Of a stretch of DNA of 7,113 nt, positions 1 to 6,889 are shown in pieces. The notes beneath the pieces were generated by a model. That model made no database searches. It saw nothing but the letters and a program-made list of their open reading frames with translations, and was not told the DNA's origin. Source of the stretch: Planctomycetota bacterium (GTDB lineage: Bacteria > Planctomycetota > Planctomycetia > Pirellulales > Pirellulaceae); the NCBI GenBank assembly GCA_026692885.1, contig JAPLNJ010001078.1, positions 1-7,113 on the forward strand. Reading direction: 5' to 3'. The number at the start of each line of letters is the position of its first letter. The first letter of the stretch is position 1. Position numbers and translations under genes: made by a program.

Positions 1-25
1 GGGTTATGAGAGGATTGAGAACACC

Positions 26-111
26 AGCCCTGAAGGGGCGAAACAAGGGTTGGCCGCATCGGACGAACGATACATGCGGGATGAACCGATTTGTTTCGCC
101 CTTTCAGGGCT
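26..111. repeat. Inverted pair of REP-like palindromic repeats
   Basis: The 21-base core AGCCCTGAA-R-GGGCGAAACAA lies on the plus strand at 26-46 and on the minus strand at 111-91. The two copies differ by one base in the core (G versus A) and are separated by about 43 bases. Each copy also holds a small internal hairpin, for example GCCCT-TTC-AGGGC at 98-110. A pair of inverted copies in non-coding DNA is the usual layout of REP or BIME elements. From memory, such GCCC...GGGC repeats are common between planctomycete genes; I cannot count copies in the genome. A 154-residue open frame runs through this region but looks like chance. Confidence 0.7.
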
Positions 112-133
112 ACCGTGCTAAATCGAACCCGTA

Positions 134-204
134 CCCAGGGCGTCGCTCTGCGGCTATCGCCGCGACGCTTTGCCCTGGGCTGATTTGTTTTGCCCCCTTG
201 GGGC
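134..204. repeat. Long palindrome followed by a third REP-like copy
   Basis: CCCAGGGC at 134-141 pairs with GCCCTGGG at 172-179, and an inner stem GCGGC/GCCGC (150-154 with 159-163) closes on the loop TATC, giving an imperfect cruciform of about 46 bases. It is followed directly by GATTTGTTTTGCCC and a GCCCC-CTT-GGGGC hairpin (192-204). This matches the 89-111 copy in its GATTTGTTTYGCCC core and lies in the same orientation. Together with 26-111 this makes three related copies, with spacing too irregular for a CRISPR array. A structured intergenic repeat island is the best reading. Confidence 0.65.
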
Positions 205-314
205 GGAAGAGTAGTGGATCACGCCGGCCTCCGCCGGGAAGCCTTCCCCAGCCCCAAACGCGGAATAGAAACGGGATCAAATCAATTGGCCTTGACAGGC
301 ACAAACTGAACACC

Positions 315-1244
315 CTAGTCCTGACCCCTTTGTCCAACCCCGTTCTCGACGTTTGGGAATTCCACCGTGCCGTGGTCGACGTAGCTGTCGTGAGAACCCT
401 TGTTCGGTGTCTCGCCCGTCATCGACCGGTTCCCCACGGCCACCGTGAAACGCACCCCGGAATAGGGTGAAGCCGTTTCGGCTTTGACGGCGTACCGTCC
501 CGGACTGGCGATGTCGATCTGCCATGAGACCGTGCCTTTCGGATTCGTCCAGTGGCCGAGGTTCGGCACGTCCAGACGCCGCTCCGCCTTTACGCTCCCC
601 GTGGTCTCTGCAGCATCCGGCCGCATCACGATCGTACCGTCGGGATCGGGCACGATCTGGGTGATGACTGCTGGGGCAGACTGGATTTCGCTGACCGTAC
701 GATCGAGCGTGAGCTTAATCAGCGTAACGATCGGGTCCTGGTGTTCCCAGGCGAGGCTAAGCGTCACGTCCCTGTCGGTCTGCTTGAGAGTCACGGCTCC
801 TCCGGTGAGCGCCACTGCCTCAAGTACCTTCTCCTTTAGCGGTCGCAGCGTCAGTGTGTCGCCGTTCCATTGGAAAACATGCACGTACACGATGTCGCCG
901 CGATGCGTCGATCCGCCCCAGCGGCCGTTGACTCACGGACCGCCGCACGTGCCGTAGATGACCTCGCCATAGCATCGCGTCCACGGTGCCAACTCCGCCA
1001 GCACGGCTTTCTCATCGGGGCGGATCTCCCCCGTGGGCAACGGCGCAATGTTCAATAGCATGCTGCCGTCGCCGCACGCGGCCGACGAAAGCAGTTGAAT
1101 CGTTTCCTGGCGGCTCCGCGTCTTCCCGTCCGGCCGGTAGGACCAACCGCCGTGATCGGCATGCGGCGACAGAATCATGCACGATTCCCAGGCGCGTCTG
1201 CCTGGCAGGGAGCATTCATCGCTTGCCTCCCGTACCCGGGACAA
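315..1244 (-). pseudogene. GH29 alpha-L-fucosidase, C-terminal remnant with in-frame stop
   Basis: GH29 enzymes release L-fucose from glycans. This frame keeps the end of the barrel domain (WESCMIL, WSYRPD, GDGSMLLNIAPLPTGEI, GEVIYGTCGGP). After a TGA at 933-935 the same frame continues with WGGSTHRGD and YVHVFQWNGDTLTLRPL, typical of the family's C-terminal beta-sandwich, and then a further sandwich-like domain with VSWQIDIASPGRY. The codons on both sides of the TGA are still in frame, so this is one nonsense mutation, not a frameshift. The first roughly 300 or more residues with the catalytic nucleophile are missing: recognisable sequence starts at about 1211, just after the UroD-like stop codon. 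The usual GTRGGP motif reads GTCGGP. The C-terminus ends abruptly at about 350 in a repeat motif. The nominal start is a TTG at 1244 and is not biologically meaningful. Identity as a GH29 remnant is very likely; activity is not. Confidence 0.87.
317..335 (-). repeat. Repeat-boundary motif GGACAAAGGGGTCAGGACT
   Basis: Read on the minus strand this is GGACAAAGGGGTCAGGACT. It sits exactly where homology to the fucosidase C-terminus stops, and it supplies the last codons (G-Q-R-G-Q-D) and the TAG of that broken frame. From memory, AAAGGGGTCAGG-type strings occur at the edges of IS200-like REP-associated tyrosine transposase (RAYT) elements. No transposase gene is present here, so the link to a mobile element is an inference. 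Confidence 0.35.
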
Positions 1245-2241
1245 GATCCCGTTGTCCGCCGACCGCCGTGTATTCGTCGAGCAGCCGGCGAAACAGCCGA
1301 TACTGGTCGAGCGTGACGTGGGGCGGCGTCTGATGATCGACGCTGGGAATGAACCCGCCGCTGTGCATCAGCGGCAGGAGCCGCTCGAACTCCTTCCGCA
1401 TCGCCTCCTCACCCTTGTTCATCACCATCTTGTCGTAGTGTCCGACCAGGCAGACTTGCGGACAGGCTCGCCTCACGTCCATCCCGTCGACGCCTGCTTG
1501 CCGCTCCAGCGGCAACACGCCGCGAATCCCTTCTCGCATTAGCCAGGGCACCAACATGGTCACGTCTCCGTCCGTGTCGACCAAGGGTATGATGTTCTTC
1601 TCCAGCAGCCGCGGGACAAGCTGTCGATAGTAGGGCGCAAGGAACTCGTCGAAATGCCGCTCCGAGATCATCGGGCCATTGTTGTACGACATGTCTTCGG
1701 CGATCGTGGCAAACGTCGGCACGCAAACCTGCTCGACCTGGTCGAGGATCTTCAGATTGAAGTCGGTCAGGTCCTGGTTGATCTGATGAATCAACTCCGG
1801 CTGGTCGTAGAACGCAAGGCTGATCTTGGTGAAGCCCATCAGCGTCCGCGGAAACCAGAAGTAGCCCTCCAGCGTGATCCACACGACGGCTTCGCCGCGA
1901 GCCTGACGTTGCGTCCACGGCCGCATCGCCTCGATCGCGCGGTCGTGCTCCGGAAAGAACTTGGGGCGCAGTCGCAGATAGTCGTCCATGTTCGAGACGA
2001 TACCTTCGACGTGGTGCTGGACCGCTTCGATCGTGTTGTCCGTCGTCGAGAACCAGAATTGTTGATAGGGGTCGAGGCCGAAGTACTCGGCGATCTCGAA
2101 GACGCTCTCCAACTCCGCGGGCAGCCCCTGCCGTTTCCAGTTGGCGATCGTTTCATCCCACCACATGGCCCACTCCCAGCGAGGTAACCGGTCCACCGGC
2201 TGGAAATCCATCACGGCGCGAAAGCGTTCGACATGATTCAT
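1216..2241 (-). CDS. Uroporphyrinogen decarboxylase (UroD)-like protein
   Basis: This 341-residue protein of the UroD/methyltransferase-A-like superfamily appears full length. It opens with RFRAVMDFQPVDRLP (residues 6-20), the usual N-terminal motif, and carries EDMSYNNGPMIS (182-193), a DTDGD strand end (222-226), LVGHYDK (265-271) and DHQTPP (302-307) near the C-terminus. These belong to the stand-alone UroD-like group found in environmental bacteria, not to the heme enzyme HemE. I see no HxC...C zinc site of corrinoid methyltransferases. Its reaction is unknown. The ATG at 2241 is preferred because AGAGGAAAGGG lies 8 bases upstream and homology begins at once. The frame is open a further 76 codons upstream, but that stretch is a glycosidase remnant. 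The stop TGA overlaps the start of the fucosidase remnant. The setting among glycosidase fragments suggests a past role in sugar use. Confidence 0.85.
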   Translation of the reverse strand: MNHVERFRAVMDFQPVDRLPRWEWAMWWDETIANWKRQGLPAELESVFEIAEYFGLDPYQQFWFSTTDNTIEAVQHHVEGIVSNMDDYLRLRPKFFPEHDRAIEAMRPWTQRQARGEAVVWITLEGYFWFPRTLMGFTKISLAFYDQPELIHQINQDLTDFNLKILDQVEQVCVPTFATIAEDMSYNNGPMISERHFDEFLAPYYRQLVPRLLEKNIIPLVDTDGDVTMLVPWLMREGIRGVLPLERQAGVDGMDVRRACPQVCLVGHYDKMVMNKGEEAMRKEFERLLPLMHSGGFIPSVDHQTPPHVTLDQYRLFRRLLDEYTAVGGQRDLVPGTGGKR

Positions 2242-2434
2242 CTTCAGTTCCCTTTCCTCTTGGCCGCGTCGGGCTGCCGCCATTGCCGGATTCTTGTTGA
2301 GCCACCACCAGTCAACTCGCGGTCGGGCCTCATTCGGCGGAGCGCGGAAACCATCGGCCAGTTCGTCCACTGCCAGAGCATTACCGCTGAGCGTCCCACA
2401 GCAACAGGCCTGCAAGAACGAATCTCTTGAGCAT
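2242..2434 (-). pseudogene. N-terminal remnant of a GH106-type glycosidase (signal peptide and first motif)
   Basis: An ATG at 2434 has a good ribosome binding site (AGGAG at 2443-2447, 8 bases upstream) and starts MLKRFVLAGLLL, a signal peptide. This frame soon ends in TAA. In the neighbouring frame the sequence continues as TLSGNALAVDEL, then FRAPPNEARPRVDWWWLN. Treating the GGG run at 2395-2397 as one base too long joins the two halves into a normal signal peptide with an ALA cleavage site. PP.EARPRV.WWWLN is the conserved opening of GH106-like alpha-L-rhamnosidases, in which a protein of roughly 900 residues or more would follow. Here it is cut after about 60 residues and runs straight into the UroD-like gene. 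The GH106 assignment rests on this single motif and is from memory of the family. Confidence 0.6.
2250..2260 (-). promoter_or_regulatory. Ribosome binding site of the UroD-like gene
   Basis: On the minus strand AGAGGAAAGGG ends 8 bases before the ATG at 2241. It decides the start, since the frame stays open to 2469. The site lies inside the DNA that encodes the tail of the upstream glycosidase remnant. Confidence 0.6.
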
Positions 2435-2454
2435 GGGGCTATCTCCTGCCTCCC

Positions 2455-2605
2455 CAACAACGCTGTCATCGAAAAGCATTACAATATCGTTCAGCGTGTG
2501 GCATGGCTACAGTCCCGACTCGGCTACGACTCGGCTACGGGCTGGGACGAACACTGGGTGGAATTCGACGGCGACTGCGCACGTCGCATGACGGGCTGGA
2601 TGGCC
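2455..2605 (+). pseudogene. AraC-family regulator fragment broken by an 11-bp tandem duplication
   Basis: Reading the frame of 2496 gives SVWHGYSPDSAT. Reading the frame of 2528 gives DSATGWDEHWVEFDGD. The switch falls on ACTCGGCTACG, present twice in perfect tandem (2518-2528 and 2529-2539). Removing one copy joins the halves as VWHGYSPD-SATGWDEHWVEFDGD. That resembles the (P)GVWHRY.PD..TGWDEHWVEF segment of the sensory domain of AraC-type regulators. Only part of the sensory domain survives and no helix-turn-helix region follows. The upstream limit is vague: S-K-S-I-T-I-S-F-S-V-W-H can be read back to about 2465. It could once have controlled the neighbouring sugar genes. The AraC match is by eye. 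Confidence 0.55.
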
Positions 2606-2709
2606 GCGATGATCAGCTGCACCCGGGCGACCTCACCATCACTCGGCCTTGGCAGATGCATCGCATTGGCAGTCCGCACTTCACAGCACGGACATTAGAG
2701 GCGATATGA
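2599..2709 (+). pseudogene. Second AraC-like sensory-domain fragment
   Basis: In the frame starting at 2599 the sequence reads DDQLHPGDLTITRPWQMHRIGSPHF. HPGDLTITRPWQ.HR.G.P is the cupin-type motif of one group of AraC regulators. It normally lies near the N-terminus, before any WDEHW-type segment, so finding it after that segment means either a second regulator gene or a rearrangement. Similarity ends at about 2682 and the frame stops at TGA 2707-2709, sharing ATGA with the start of the next gene. No DNA-binding domain remains. The fragment is short, so confidence is moderate. Confidence 0.45.
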
Positions 2710-5700
2710 CAGCGACGCAGGCGATTCTGAGGCAAATCACGCTGAGATTCGGCACGTGTCTGGCAAGGCGATTTGTTGGAATGCTCCTGGCCTGGTATCT
2801 GCTCGCAGCCGTGTCGGCTGGGGCAAGCGGACCGGCAATGGACCCCCATTTGGTCCTTTGGCTGGATGCCCAGGATATTGATGGCGACGGAAAGCAAGGG
2901 AGTGGGCCCATCCATGGTGCGCCGGTGACCCGCTGGGGCGACAAGAGTGAACACGGCAACCACGCTCGGCAAGACTCGCTCGCTCATCAGCCGACCTACG
3001 TCGTCGACGGGGTGCAACGCGGCCGGAACGCAATCCGCTTCGACGCGGCGCGGCGGCAGTATCTTTCCGCGGGCCACGCGGCGTCCCTGAGTGGAACGCA
3101 GCTGACCGCGTTCGTTGTCGCCCGGGCCCTGGAAGGTCCGGCCAACATGTGGCTCTTCGGCAAGAACCACTGGGGGCCGCCCTGGACCGGTTACGGAATT
3201 GCGGTCAGCCGCGCAGGACTACAGCCTTGGCCCCACCTGGGGCTTCGTCTGGACGCGACTGGAGCATCGCAAGGCATCTACTTTCAGTACGGAAGCGGCG
3301 TCGGCAAGGCCTGGGCCTTGATCGAGTTGTGCTACGACGGGAAACGATTGACGGCGCTGCGGGACGGCAAGGTGGAACGGGCGCACACTGCCCGCGGGAG
3401 CATCCTGGCCAACGACCGAGACCTGTTGATCGGCGCGGGGCCGCAACTCGCTCCCGCGTGCGAGTTCCTCCAAGGCGAGATCAGCGAACTGCTGCTGTAT
3501 GACCAAGCGTTGGCCGGTGACCGGCGCGGGCAAATCCGGCGTTACTTGGCCGAGAAGTATGGGCTGACCGTGGCCGACGAGCGTGAAGCCGCGGCGGCCG
3601 AGCAGGTCGTGCTCAACCAGGTGATCGACAACGGTTACTTGCCCGTCACGGTGGAGAACCCCCAGACGCCCACCACCAGAACGCTGAGGACGGAGGAAGC
3701 GACGGTCGCGGTCGAGCGGGACTGGCTTTTCCAGGCGATGGACGAGCCGTTGGCCGTCCGGGCCGGCAAGGAAATCGCCTGGGCTCGCGAGTTGGCCGCG
3801 CGCCTGGCCAGCCCCCCCCGATGCCCCGACATCCGGGACGCATTGGCGGCACTGGCCACCCTGGAGAAACGCCTCCCGGCGTCGCCCGCTTCGTCGTGCG
3901 ACGCCGCCACCGCCCGGCAACTCTATCTGGCCGTGCGGCAGATCAAACGCCGTCTCCTGTTCCAGAACCCGGCGGTCGACTTCTCCCAACTGCTGTTCAT
4001 CGACCAGCCCTATCCGCAAGGGCCCGAATGGAAACACGAAGCCGTCCATCGCCTGGGACATCGGGCCGTCCCCGGCGGACGACTGCTGGTGCTGGACGGG
4101 CTCGACCCAGGCGGGCGCCTGCGGTCTCTGACGCCCGACAAGCCCGGCAGCTTTTGGCGGCCGGAGCTGTCGTTCGACGGCCGCACCGTCCTGTTCTGCT
4201 ACAAGGCCCACGACGACCGCAGCTTTCACCTCTACGAAACCAGCCTCGACGGCAGCGGATTGCGGCAGTTGACCAACAGCCCGTACGACGACATCGACCC
4301 AGTCTACCTGCCCGACGGACACATCATCTTCACCACCACGCGCGGGAATAGCTACGTCCGCTGCGGGCCGTACATCTACTCGTACGTCCTCGCCCGTTGC
4401 GATCGGGACGGTGGCCAGGTGTACCTGATCAGCACCAACAGCGAACCCGACTTCGTGCCGGCGCTGTTGAACGACGGCCGGGTCGTCTACTCGCGCTGGG
4501 AGTATTCCGACAAAGACCAGAATCGCGTGCAAAGCCTTTGGACGACCAACCAGGACGGCACCGGCACGGCCGTGCTCTGGGGCAATCAGAGCATCTGGCC
4601 CGACCATCTGGCCGAACCGCGGCCCCTTCCCGGCACCGGCCGCGTGATGTTCACCGGCGTCGGGCATCACAACTGGTTCATCGGATCGATCGGGATCATC
4701 GATCCGAAAAAGGGCTCCAATTACCCGCACGGTTTGACCCGCGTCACGTGGGACCTGCCGTGGGCGGAGGTCGGCAATTCGCCGGGCGACGTCAGCGAAT
4801 CGCCACAATACCACGCGTCGGGGCGTTACTCGGGATACCTCGGCGCCTACCCAATTTCTGCGGAGGATTTTCTGGTCTCTGCCAAGGGCCTGGATGACAA
4901 GTTCCGTGTCTACTTGATGGACGTGCGGGGCAACCGCGAGTTGATCTACGAAGGGTTCTACAACGCGTGGTACGCGATTCCGGTTCGACCGCGTCCGGTT
5001 CCGCCGTCGCAAGCGGATCGGGTCGATTGGCCGGGAACCGGCGAGAATCGCACGGCGAAGAAGCCGGGCGTGTTCTACAACGCCGACGTTTACCAGGGTG
5101 TGCCGGAGTTGCCGCCGGGTAGTGTCAAGTACTTACGGGTGTTTCAGCAAGACGCAAAGACCTATTCCACCTGGCACAAGATTTTTGGGTATTCGGGCCC
5201 GGTCATCTCGGCCGTCCAGACCGAGGCGGTCAAACGGATCGTCTCCGTCGTGCCGGTCGAGTCGGACGGCTCGGCCTATTTCGAGGTCCCCGCCGGCGAG
5301 TCGCTGTTCTTTCAGTTGCTCGACGGGCAATCTCGAGCGCTGCACACGATGCGGTCGTTCAGCGGCGTGATGCCGGGCGAACGCCGCGCGTGCGTCGGCT
5401 GCCACGAGATGCACAGCACCGCGCCGCCGGGCAGGCTCGCATTGGCCCAACAACGTCCGCCGACCAGGTTGAACCCGCCGCCTTGGGGCACCGAAAGCAT
5501 CGGTTATGAGCGATTCGTTCAGCCCGTGTTGGAGCAATACTGCGGCGAATGCCATCTGGGCAATGGGCAGGCTCGTAAGGACTTTGATCTGACGGTCCGT
5601 CCCGCTACCGGTAGCTTCCAAGGTCATTTCACCGAACCCTACCTGACGCTCATCGGGCCGGCGGCCTGGCCCGTGTCGATACCGAACACGGGCCAACCGG

Positions 5701-6044
5701 GATACGGTCTGGCGGGAGCGTTTCCGGTATACGGGCTGACATCGGGCGAGACCTATGCGAACGACCCGGCCACCGACGCCAAGACGGCGATTTGGAGAAC
5801 CATGCGTCCGATGCAGTACCTCTCCTTGCGAAGTCGGCTGATCGAGATGGCAGGCAGCGGCAAACACTATGACGTAAAGGCCGACCCCCTGAGCCTGTGC
5901 CGGCTAATCGCCTGGGTCGACGCCAATTGCCCCTACATCGGCGAGGAGGAGTTGCGCACGATGGCCGATCCGGAATTCGCCGGCATCGACCAGTTGCCTA
6001 TCCGACCACAAGTCAAGACGGCCCCGGTCATCGAGCGGCCGTGA
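2706..6044 (+). CDS. Secreted LamG / beta-propeller / diheme cytochrome protein, hydrazine synthase alpha-like family
   Basis: This 1112-residue protein has a hydrophobic stretch at about 24-41 (GMLLAWYLLAAVSAGASG) that serves as signal peptide. Residues about 48-285 form a LamG-like jelly-roll (HLVLWLDAQDIDGDG, WGDKSEHGNHA, IRFDAARRQYLSA, GEISELLLYDQAL). A helical linker follows. Residues about 470-750 are a TolB-like propeller (SFDGRTVLFCYKA, LTNSPYDDIDPVYLPDG, LLNDGRVVYSRWEY, SLWTTNQDGTG). Two heme c sites follow: CVGCH at 896-900 and CGECH at 946-950. The C-terminus (LIAWVDANCPYIGEEE, then KTAPVIERP) looks complete. The order propeller, heme, heme matches hydrazine synthase alpha, but non-anammox planctomycetes carry many such paralogues. 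From memory of the anammox enzyme, a tyrosine four residues after the first heme histidine ligates heme alphaI; here that residue is Ser904. No beta/gamma subunit lies nearby, so hydrazine synthesis is unlikely. H974 or H1054 could be the distal ligand of the second heme. The ATG at 2706 has AGAGG 4 bases upstream; the ATG at 2781 (Met26) is a fallback start. Confidence 0.88.
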   Translation: MTATQAILRQITLRFGTCLARRFVGMLLAWYLLAAVSAGASGPAMDPHLVLWLDAQDIDGDGKQGSGPIHGAPVTRWGDKSEHGNHARQDSLAHQPTYVVDGVQRGRNAIRFDAARRQYLSAGHAASLSGTQLTAFVVARALEGPANMWLFGKNHWGPPWTGYGIAVSRAGLQPWPHLGLRLDATGASQGIYFQYGSGVGKAWALIELCYDGKRLTALRDGKVERAHTARGSILANDRDLLIGAGPQLAPACEFLQGEISELLLYDQALAGDRRGQIRRYLAEKYGLTVADEREAAAAEQVVLNQVIDNGYLPVTVENPQTPTTRTLRTEEATVAVERDWLFQAMDEPLAVRAGKEIAWARELAARLASPPRCPDIRDALAALATLEKRLPASPASSCDAATARQLYLAVRQIKRRLLFQNPAVDFSQLLFIDQPYPQGPEWKHEAVHRLGHRAVPGGRLLVLDGLDPGGRLRSLTPDKPGSFWRPELSFDGRTVLFCYKAHDDRSFHLYETSLDGSGLRQLTNSPYDDIDPVYLPDGHIIFTTTRGNSYVRCGPYIYSYVLARCDRDGGQVYLISTNSEPDFVPALLNDGRVVYSRWEYSDKDQNRVQSLWTTNQDGTGTAVLWGNQSIWPDHLAEPRPLPGTGRVMFTGVGHHNWFIGSIGIIDPKKGSNYPHGLTRVTWDLPWAEVGNSPGDVSESPQYHASGRYSGYLGAYPISAEDFLVSAKGLDDKFRVYLMDVRGNRELIYEGFYNAWYAIPVRPRPVPPSQADRVDWPGTGENRTAKKPGVFYNADVYQGVPELPPGSVKYLRVFQQDAKTYSTWHKIFGYSGPVISAVQTEAVKRIVSVVPVESDGSAYFEVPAGESLFFQLLDGQSRALHTMRSFSGVMPGERRACVGCHEMHSTAPPGRLALAQQRPPTRLNPPPWGTESIGYERFVQPVLEQYCGECHLGNGQARKDFDLTVRPATGSFQGHFTEPYLTLIGPAAWPVSIPNTGQPGYGLAGAFPVYGLTSGETYANDPATDAKTAIWRTMRPMQYLSLRSRLIEMAGSGKHYDVKADPLSLCRLIAWVDANCPYIGEEELRTMADPEFAGIDQLPIRPQVKTAPVIERP

Positions 6045-6087
6045 ACCGCCCGTGCATTGGGGAGTTCGAGCGTCTAACGACACGCTG

Positions 6088-6840
6088 CTAGGCTCCGGGG
6101 CCATCGCCCTGCTCCGCCTGACGCACCCGCAATTCGCCGGACATCAGGCGCGGAAGGATGACATCGCGAAGATCCGCGAGAGTCCTATTCTCTTCGTCGT
6201 TTCGTCTGACGCGGTGTAGTATCGGTACGACCAGTTTGCCAAAAGCCACCGCAACCTCTGGCTTTGGAACCACGATCTGGTATCCATGAAGGCAGTTTGC
6301 TGGGACACGTTGCCGTCCTGACGATCCGGTCATGTTCGCGATGGCATGGCCTCTAAAATCGTCGGACCGAGCGAGAAAGTAAGCGTGTGCCCGAGGTAGT
6401 GGTGGCTTGGAGCGAAGGACAATGTACTCTGTCGACCCCCAACCGATTTGGTCCTCCCTCAGGAAGTCGACAAGTACCGTCTTACCATTCTCCAAGCAGG
6501 GTGTAATGCGAGCCATGAGCACGTCGCCGTTCTGGAATCGCATCCCCGACCCGACTGCACGATCGCACCAATCTAAGGGGCGATGGCCTGCTGTCGGCAT
6601 ATTCTGCATGTCGAGGTATGGTGCGATCTCGCCCTGCCTAAGACAGCGCGGTGGATTCACCTCGATCGCGTCGGTCAAGGGGACCACGCTCCATCCCTCT
6701 GGGATGGGTCCCAAGTCAGATTCGTGGAAGCGGCCGGGGAAGATGGCGGCGGTGGCGGAGGACATGCCGACGGGTTGCTTGCGGGCGGCCTTGGCGACCA
6801 CCGGATCAAAGTCCACAAACCAACTCTTGAACAGCGCCAA
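6088..6840 (-). CDS. hsdS: Type I restriction specificity subunit HsdS, C-terminal half (truncated)
   Basis: HsdS chooses the DNA target of a type I restriction-modification complex and normally has two target-recognition domains separated by conserved helices. This frame starts inside the central helix (ALFKSWFVDFDPVVAK). It then has SDLGPIPEGW, which opens the second recognition domain, a recognition domain with YLDMQNMP, GDVLMARITPCLENGK and GSTEYIVLR, and the distal helix NRTLADLRDVILPRLMSGELRV. At about 250 residues against the usual 400-450, the whole first domain is missing. In the same frame upstream are RQWPLETLALFKSWF and then a hairpin, with TGA at 6898-6900. The TTG at 6840 is only a nominal start, with no good ribosome binding site. 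HsdM and HsdR are not in the window. It is most likely a remnant; a functional half-size HsdS that pairs with itself is a less likely option. It converges on the diheme gene, 43 bases away. Confidence 0.83.
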   Translation of the reverse strand: MALFKSWFVDFDPVVAKAARKQPVGMSSATAAIFPGRFHESDLGPIPEGWSVVPLTDAIEVNPPRCLRQGEIAPYLDMQNMPTAGHRPLDWCDRAVGSGMRFQNGDVLMARITPCLENGKTVLVDFLREDQIGWGSTEYIVLRSKPPLPRAHAYFLARSDDFRGHAIANMTGSSGRQRVPANCLHGYQIVVPKPEVAVAFGKLVVPILHRVRRNDEENRTLADLRDVILPRLMSGELRVRQAEQGDGPGA

Positions 6841-6857
6841 CGTCTCCAGCGGCCACT

Positions 6858-6889
6858 GACGCTGCGAAGCCTTCCCGCTTCGCAGCGTC
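6858..6889. repeat. 13-bp perfect stem hairpin at the hsdS truncation point
   Basis: GACGCTGCGAAGC (6858-6870) pairs perfectly with GCTTCGCAGCGTC (6877-6889) around the loop CTTCCC. No T-run follows on either side, so an intrinsic terminator is not indicated. It lies about 18 bases upstream of the nominal HsdS start, where the first recognition domain should be. It may be a palindromic repeat inserted at, or left at, a deletion junction. Confidence 0.7.

Noticed and set aside
26..204. Possible CRISPR array in the left-edge repeats
   Set aside because: Only three degenerate copies exist, in mixed orientation and with uneven spacing, and there are no cas genes.
6..470. 154-residue plus-strand open frame at the left edge
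   Set aside because: It runs through palindromic repeats and into the antisense of the fucosidase remnant, with no recognisable domain.
933..935. TGA read as tryptophan or selenocysteine in the fucosidase
   Set aside because: The UroD-like gene and the diheme gene both end in TGA as a normal stop, and the gene has already lost its catalytic part.
3219..5012. 597-residue antisense open frame on the minus strand
   Set aside because: It lies wholly inside the diheme gene, has no recognisable motif, and long antisense frames are expected in GC-rich coding DNA.
2706..6044. Evidence for anammox or hydrazine synthesis
   Set aside because: No beta/gamma subunit or other anammox gene is present and the heme alphaI tyrosine position is Ser. 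Such paralogues occur in ordinary planctomycetes.
6069..6086. Hairpin AGCGT-ACGCT between the convergent genes as a terminator
   Set aside because: The stem is only 5 bp with an 8-base loop and no T-run.
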